The position numbers and the translations under genes are program-made. A DNA stretch of 10,214 bases from Rhodospirillales bacterium (lineage in GTDB: Bacteria; Pseudomonadota; Alphaproteobacteria; QKFK01; SZUA-500), in NCBI GenBank assembly GCA_003252195.1, contig QKFK01000277.1:1-10214 (forward strand), in the 5' to 3' direction. Under the pieces are notes generated by a model that was given only the letters and a program-made list of their open reading frames with translations, made no database searches and had not been told where the DNA came from. This document shows, piece by piece, positions 6,690 through 10,214 of this stretch (positions within the stretch are counted from its first letter, which is position 1; each line of letters begins with the position of its first letter).

Positions 6690-7283
6690 TTACGCTGACT
6701 TGTGCCCAACAAGGTTCATAAATTCTTTGCGATATGTATTGTCTTGCTTAAACAAGCCAAGCATAGAACTTGTAACCATTGAAACACCGTCTTTTCTAAC
6801 ACCGCGTGTTGTCATACACTGATGTTTGGCTTCTATCAAAACAGCAACCCCTTTAGGAGACATAACTTCATTAATAGCATCAGCTATTTGAGCTGTCATC
6901 GCCTCTTGTAATTGGAGTCTTTTTGCAAATACTTCAACTAATCTTGCAAGCTTACTAATTCCAACTACTTTTTCACTTGGGATATAAGCAATGTGCACTT
7001 TTCCTATAATAGGCAACAAATGATGCTCACAGTGAGAAACAAAATCTATATTTGTGAGAGTTACCATATCATCATAACCACTGGTCTCTTCAAATGTTTT
7101 ACCCAAGATTGCTTTAGGGTCTTCACCATAGCCTGCAAAAAACTCATTATAAGCTTCCCTAACCCTTTTTGGGGTCTCGATTAACCCTTCCCTATCAGGA
7201 TTATCACCAGCCCAACGGATTAGCGTTCTAACAGCTTCATCAAATTCTGCTTCGCTTGGGCGTACTACTTTATCTTCAGACAA
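6690..7283 (-). CDS. folE: GTP cyclohydrolase I (FolE)
   Basis: FolE converts GTP to 7,8-dihydroneopterin triphosphate, the first step of tetrahydrofolate synthesis and a source of pterin for queuosine precursors. The 197-aa protein has SHCEHHLLP (83-91) and HQCMTTRGV (154-162): C85, H88 and C156 are the zinc ligands and H87 and H154 the catalytic histidines, matching E. coli C110, H113, C181, H112 and H179 with a constant offset of 25. It is thus the zinc-dependent type IA enzyme, intact and full length. The start is TTG at 7283, with GGAG (7292-7295) 8 nt upstream; no in-frame ATG or GTG gives a normal N-terminus. The gene lies downstream of apaG behind an imperfect hairpin and ends at the shared terminator. 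No riboswitch was recognised upstream. Confidence 0.96.
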   Translation of the reverse strand: MSEDKVVRPSEAEFDEAVRTLIRWAGDNPDREGLIETPKRVREAYNEFFAGYGEDPKAILGKTFEETSGYDDMVTLTNIDFVSHCEHHLLPIIGKVHIAYIPSEKVVGISKLARLVEVFAKRLQLQEAMTAQIADAINEVMSPKGVAVLIEAKHQCMTTRGVRKDGVSMVTSSMLGLFKQDNTYRKEFMNLVGHKSA

Positions 7284-7310
7284 TTCTCTATCTCCATAAA
7301 ATAAATAAAC

Positions 7311-7357
7311 AAAAATATATCCCTAATTTACTACCAATATAGGGAGGATATATTTTT
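7311..7357. terminator. Imperfect AT-rich hairpin between apaG and folE (possible terminator or attenuator)
   Basis: CCCTA (7321-7325) pairs with TAGGG (7340-7344) around a 14-nt loop. The stem extends by AAAAATATAT (7311-7320) against ATATATTTTT (7348-7357) after a 3-nt bulge (AGG, 7345-7347). The plus strand then runs through T8 (7353-7360); the minus strand, in the direction of apaG and folE, gives a T5 run at the end of the stem. With a mostly A-T stem it would be a weak terminator for apaG, or a leader structure for folE. Confidence 0.45.
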
Positions 7358-7376
7358 TTTCTATAGTTTTATTAAA

Positions 7377-7805
7377 TTAATTTAATAAACGAGACTTAAT
7401 CGGCGCATCTAAAGAGAAGACAGGCATACTCACCTCAAACTTATTTCCCTTATCATCTTCCATAACATAGGAGCCTCTAACTATTGCAGAACCATCTTTA
7501 AGTGGGGTGCCAGAGGTATATTCTAATGTTTCGCCAATATCAATAAAAGCAAGCTCGCTGTTAAGGCCAACATTCTTTATAAGCTGTTTTTTTCCATTAG
7601 AATCAATAATCTCATATTTGCGTTCAAGTAATGTGACAGATGTAGAACTATTGTTTTCAATCTGCATATGATACACCCAATAAAATTCATGGGTTTCTAT
7701 ATTTGATAAATCTTCCATAAACAATGGATAAGCAGATACACAAATACCATTACTCTCGCTTGTAAAAGCTTCTTCTTCAAAGAATATTTCTGGTTCTATA
7801 TGCAT
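7377..7805 (-). CDS. apaG: ApaG-family protein (DUF525, Co2+/Mg2+ efflux-associated)
   Basis: ApaG is a small fibronectin-III-like beta-sandwich protein of unclear biochemical role, genetically tied to cobalt and magnesium resistance. The 142-aa protein carries family blocks: GICVSAYPLF (20-29), FYWVYHMQIENNSSTSVTLL (41-60), ERKYEIIDSNGK (61-72), GETLEYTSGTPL (91-102), GSYVMED (111-117) and FEVSMPVFSLDAP (123-135). The glycine-rich segment normally reading like G-x-G-V-V-G-E-Q-P is replaced by KNVGLNSELAF (77-87), so this is a divergent member. AAGGA (7815-7819) lies 9 nt before the ATG. Its 5' spacer holds a DnaA-box-like array, and folE follows on the same strand after a hairpin. Confidence 0.9.
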   Translation of the reverse strand: MHIEPEIFFEEEAFTSESNGICVSAYPLFMEDLSNIETHEFYWVYHMQIENNSSTSVTLLERKYEIIDSNGKKQLIKNVGLNSELAFIDIGETLEYTSGTPLKDGSAIVRGSYVMEDDKGNKFEVSMPVFSLDAPIKSRLLN

Positions 7806-7870
7806 AAACTTAAATCCTTGTTATCACTTGAATTTTTAGTTTATGCGTTAAAATCAATGAGATAAACCGC

Positions 7871-7911
7871 GTTGCAACTACTCCACAGCTTTATCCCCAA
7901 AGTTATACACA
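7871..7911. repeat. Phased array of three DnaA-box-like 9-mers next to an 8-bp palindrome
   Basis: Three 9-mers start exactly 12 bp apart: TACTCCACA (7879-7887), TTATCCCCA (7891-7899) and TTATACACA (7903-7911). Against the DnaA box TTATCCACA they match 7/9, 8/9 and 8/9; the third fits the looser TTATNCACA fully. Spacers are GCT and AAG, and GCT follows the third unit too. The perfect palindrome GTTGCAAC (7871-7878) abuts the first unit. The array occupies the spacer between the diguanylate cyclase stop and apaG, so it could act on apaG transcription or be a DnaA-binding locus. Binding is inferred. Confidence 0.45.
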
Positions 7912-7916
7912 GCTAT

Positions 7917-9782
7917 TTAATTACCCTCTTTTATTAATCTGGCGAAGAAGGAATCTTTATGGAAAATCTTTACTCGGTTACGCCCTGCCGTTTTTGCCTC
8001 ATACAATGCCTCATCAGCCCTTTTAAGAGCCACATCAATATCTGGAACACCGTTATTTATTGTTGTTACCCCAATACTAACGGTGAAACTATGTTTTTCT
8101 CCATTAACCTCATATGTTTCTTTTGACACGGCCTTTCTAATCTCTTCAGCCTTTTTATAACCATCTGTGCCAGTTTTTTCATACAAAATAATGGCGAACT
8201 CCTCTCCCCCGAGTCTTCCTATAATGTCTCTATCTAATTTAATTAATTTTGAGCATGTCTCCGCCAAAAGACATATAACTTTATCGCCAACATCATGACC
8301 AAAAGTGTCATTAACATTTTTAAACTTATCAATATCAAGCATCATAACCGTGGCATTAGATTTCTTATTAATTATATCTTCTGCTGATTTAAAGAACCCT
8401 CTTCGGTTTAGAACTCCTGTTAGTGCATCTTCATGTATTTGTTTTTCTAGCTCTTGGTTCGCCTTTTTAATATCAGATACATCAGAAAGCGCTATTAAAG
8501 CATATGTCTCTTCTGATGAATGATTAAACGAACAAGAAATTTCACAGCTAAAAACTTTACCGCCGTCTCTTTTGGCCTTAATAACAACAGAGCTAAACTC
8601 TTCTTTGTTTTCGAGTTTTTTAAGAACCTCTGAGAACTCATCTTTATCGACAAACAGATCTGCCAAACTCCTCCCTACAAGATTTTCTTTTTTGATAACC
8701 AAAAAACTTTCGCATTTTGAATTAACTCTTAAAACGCGTAAATTTGATAAGCTACAAATTGCCATCGGCAGTGGGCTTGATAAAAAAGCACTTTCAATAG
8801 TCTTAATCTGTGAATTTACTAATCCTTCAAGATTTTGCGCGTATTCTAACAATGTTTTCTGGCTTATACTTAGCTCTTTAACAAATGAGCTTAATAGATA
8901 TAACGTGCTAAACATTAATACGATATTCAACTGATTAACCACTAAAACTGAATTATCCAATAACTCCATTTTAGTATAATGCACCAATGGCTCTAACACA
9001 GAAGCAAGATAAGCACACACACCACTTAATTTCATAAAACGGTATTTTTTAGTTATAGCAAAAACCACCATCAAGGGATAAACAAACTTAAACCTTGGAA
9101 AATCAACCAATATATATTGAGGAGCGAATCTTCTATGTTCGATAAAATACCTGTATATAAAAAATACTGCCAATATTGCGACAATCGCTATTAACACATC
9201 TAATAAATATTTTTTTACAGCCTCACCTTTATAAGTCCAGTTATTAAAAAACGGACAAAGCACTAATGCTGCGACGTGATTAGCAAAAGACCAGTGTGCA
9301 AAAAAAGCTAAACTAGGTATGGTTGCAGTAGGATTTAAGTATGTAACAACTGATGCAATCGTAGCAGATAACACTCCATAAAGAGGGCACAAAAGCACTA
9401 GAAACATAAACATGTTATGAACGTTATCTGTAGATGTTAAGTATGATTTTTCGTATTTTTTATAATATTTAGCCACCACGATCGAGGCTATAGCATTAGG
9501 AGTTAGCATCATAACATTAAAAAATGTTATTTCATTTATTGGCCCAAAGAATACATCTAGAGCAACAAAGAATACCGCCATTTTCCAGCCATAGCGATAC
9601 GTAGCCCAAAGGATTACGCCTCCTGCTGGCCAAAACGATGAAGCACCTGTGCTATTATCAAAGAAAACACCTATATTTAGGCAAAAAACATAAAGTAACG
9701 ACAAGAATAATATTTCTACTATATAACTAGTATTAATTGGTAAACAATCACCCCTTGCATTACCCCTAACCACACTCCCCAT
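7917..9782 (-). CDS. Diguanylate cyclase with MASE1 membrane sensor, PAS and GGDEF domains
   Basis: The enzyme should make cyclic di-GMP from two GTP at the inner membrane. From the start chosen here it has 621 aa. Residues about 20-302 form a MASE1-type integral membrane sensor with some eight helices and the FWPAGGVILWATYRYGW signature (51-67). A PAS-like domain spans about 327-438. A short helical linker leads to the GGDEF domain (about 446-609) with DALTGVLNRRGF (452-463), the metal site LDIDKFKNVND (482-492) and an active GGEEF signature (525-529). The inhibitory I-site RxxD is lost: the arginine position is L516 (LDRD, 516-519). An ATG at 9782 with GAGG (9788-9791) 5 nt upstream is preferred to the in-frame TTG at 9800; the ribosome site overlaps the TGA of the upstream nuclease-like gene, so the two are translationally coupled. 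Confidence 0.93.
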   Translation of the reverse strand: MGSVVRGNARGDCLPINTSYIVEILFLSLLYVFCLNIGVFFDNSTGASSFWPAGGVILWATYRYGWKMAVFFVALDVFFGPINEITFFNVMMLTPNAIASIVVAKYYKKYEKSYLTSTDNVHNMFMFLVLLCPLYGVLSATIASVVTYLNPTATIPSLAFFAHWSFANHVAALVLCPFFNNWTYKGEAVKKYLLDVLIAIVAILAVFFIYRYFIEHRRFAPQYILVDFPRFKFVYPLMVVFAITKKYRFMKLSGVCAYLASVLEPLVHYTKMELLDNSVLVVNQLNIVLMFSTLYLLSSFVKELSISQKTLLEYAQNLEGLVNSQIKTIESAFLSSPLPMAICSLSNLRVLRVNSKCESFLVIKKENLVGRSLADLFVDKDEFSEVLKKLENKEEFSSVVIKAKRDGGKVFSCEISCSFNHSSEETYALIALSDVSDIKKANQELEKQIHEDALTGVLNRRGFFKSAEDIINKKSNATVMMLDIDKFKNVNDTFGHDVGDKVICLLAETCSKLIKLDRDIIGRLGGEEFAIILYEKTGTDGYKKAEEIRKAVSKETYEVNGEKHSFTVSIGVTTINNGVPDIDVALKRADEALYEAKTAGRNRVKIFHKDSFFARLIKEGN

Positions 9783-9789
9783 CAACACC

Positions 9790-10214
9790 TCAATACTCAA
9801 TCTGGCATAACGTTTCTAAATCCATATATGGACCGTTATATTTACGGACATATCCTCTCACAGATTTTATATTACTTATATCATTAACGGCAACCTCTTT
9901 TTCCGAGGAAACCGTAAAGTCTTCTCGCCAATTATTATCATAATTAAGCAGAACCGAGCCTTGATGTTTAAATTTATCAATAGGAGATCCTGTAACAACC
10001 GCAAAATAACCAATAAACTTATTAGCCCTATCATAGCGCCCATAAAATCTATCAGAATATTTCCACACACCTAATTTTTTAGACTTGGCATATGCCTCTG
10101 CTTCTCTAAATTTGTTACTGATAGAACAATCATCATTTGAGCTATCCCAAGAATAAACCAGAGCTAAACCTTCTCTTAAAAGCTTTTCCTGCATAGTATA
10201 TTTACCAGAATCTA
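9790..10214 (-). CDS. Thermonuclease (SNase)-like protein, C-terminal part (cut by window edge)
   Basis: The frame is open to the right edge, so the Met codon at 10194 is internal and the true start lies outside. The visible 140 residues begin with DSGKYTMQEKLLREGLALVY, the end of the SNase beta-barrel, where family members read like 'LVRQGLARVY'. REAEAYAKSKKLGVWKYS is the typical last helix of the fold. An extra C-terminal domain of about 80 residues follows (GYFAVVTGSPIDKF, then VLLNYDNNWREDFTV, then RGYVRKYNGPYMDLE), an extension I recall from alphaproteobacterial thermonuclease-family proteins. The catalytic R-E-R residues and any signal peptide lie in the missing part, so activity and location cannot be judged. 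The diguanylate cyclase gene starts 7 nt after its TGA stop. Confidence 0.78.
   Translation of the reverse strand, partial: DSGKYTMQEKLLREGLALVYSWDSSNDDCSISNKFREAEAYAKSKKLGVWKYSDRFYGRYDRANKFIGYFAVVTGSPIDKFKHQGSVLLNYDNNWREDFTVSSEKEVAVNDISNIKSVRGYVRKYNGPYMDLETLCQIEY

Noticed and set aside
7284..7376. Riboswitch upstream of folE
   Set aside because: The leader is short, very AT-rich and forms one simple hairpin; nothing resembles a preQ1 or tetrahydrofolate aptamer.
8572..8934. 120-aa plus-strand ORF antisense to the PAS region of the diguanylate cyclase
   Set aside because: Serine/leucine-rich composition typical of the reverse frame of a real gene; no domain or start signal.
9876..10070. 64-aa minus-strand ORF with a hydrophobic stretch inside the thermonuclease-like gene
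   Set aside because: It is an alternate frame of a gene with clear family similarity; no ribosome site.
1..10214. CRISPR array, tRNA, insertion sequence, phage or toxin-antitoxin genes
   Set aside because: No regular direct repeats with spacers, no cloverleaf, no transposase or integrase, and no short gene pairs were seen on either strand.

Overview
The window looks like a chromosomal segment of a low-GC (AT-rich by eye, roughly mid-30s % GC) alphaproteobacterium. The alphaproteobacterial reading rests on the style of the LptG, RecX, ApaG and thermonuclease-like proteins, on an uncharacterised lipoprotein whose sequence pattern I associate with that class, and on a GTTC-N7-GTTC-like (alphaproteobacterial) LexA site in front of recX. 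The standard bacterial code is used. No tRNA, rRNA, CRISPR, transposase or phage gene is visible. I cannot place the organism at genus level.

Left part (1-3688), envelope: a minus-strand gene cut by the left edge begins a GT-C glycosyltransferase of the ArnT/PMT_2 type. Divergent from it is a tight three-gene plus-strand operon: lptG (LPS export permease), a second GT-C family-39 glycosyltransferase (3-nt gap), and a PAP2 phosphatase with an intact active site (10-bp overlap). Together they suggest LPS export plus lipid A or core remodelling by phosphate removal and lipid-linked sugar addition.

Middle part (3685-6681), housekeeping and stress: a minus-strand pair recX-HAD phosphatase (8-bp overlap) converges on the PAP2 gene, with the two stop codons sharing one TTAA palindrome. 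Divergent from recX is hslO (redox chaperone Hsp33), followed 4 nt later by a lipoprotein of unknown function. A strong bidirectional hairpin terminator at 6650-6681 closes this unit.

Right part (6690-10214), all minus strand. Read in transcription order it holds a thermonuclease-like protein (cut by the right edge), a MASE1-PAS-GGDEF diguanylate cyclase coupled to it, an intergenic patch with three DnaA-box-like 9-mers at an exact 12-bp period, apaG, an AT-rich imperfect hairpin, and folE (GTP cyclohydrolase I, TTG start).

No defence system or mobile element was found. The most interesting items are the phased DnaA-box-like array upstream of apaG, the LexA-like operator on recX, the lptG-GT39-PAP2 envelope operon, and the Hsp33-coupled orphan lipoprotein.
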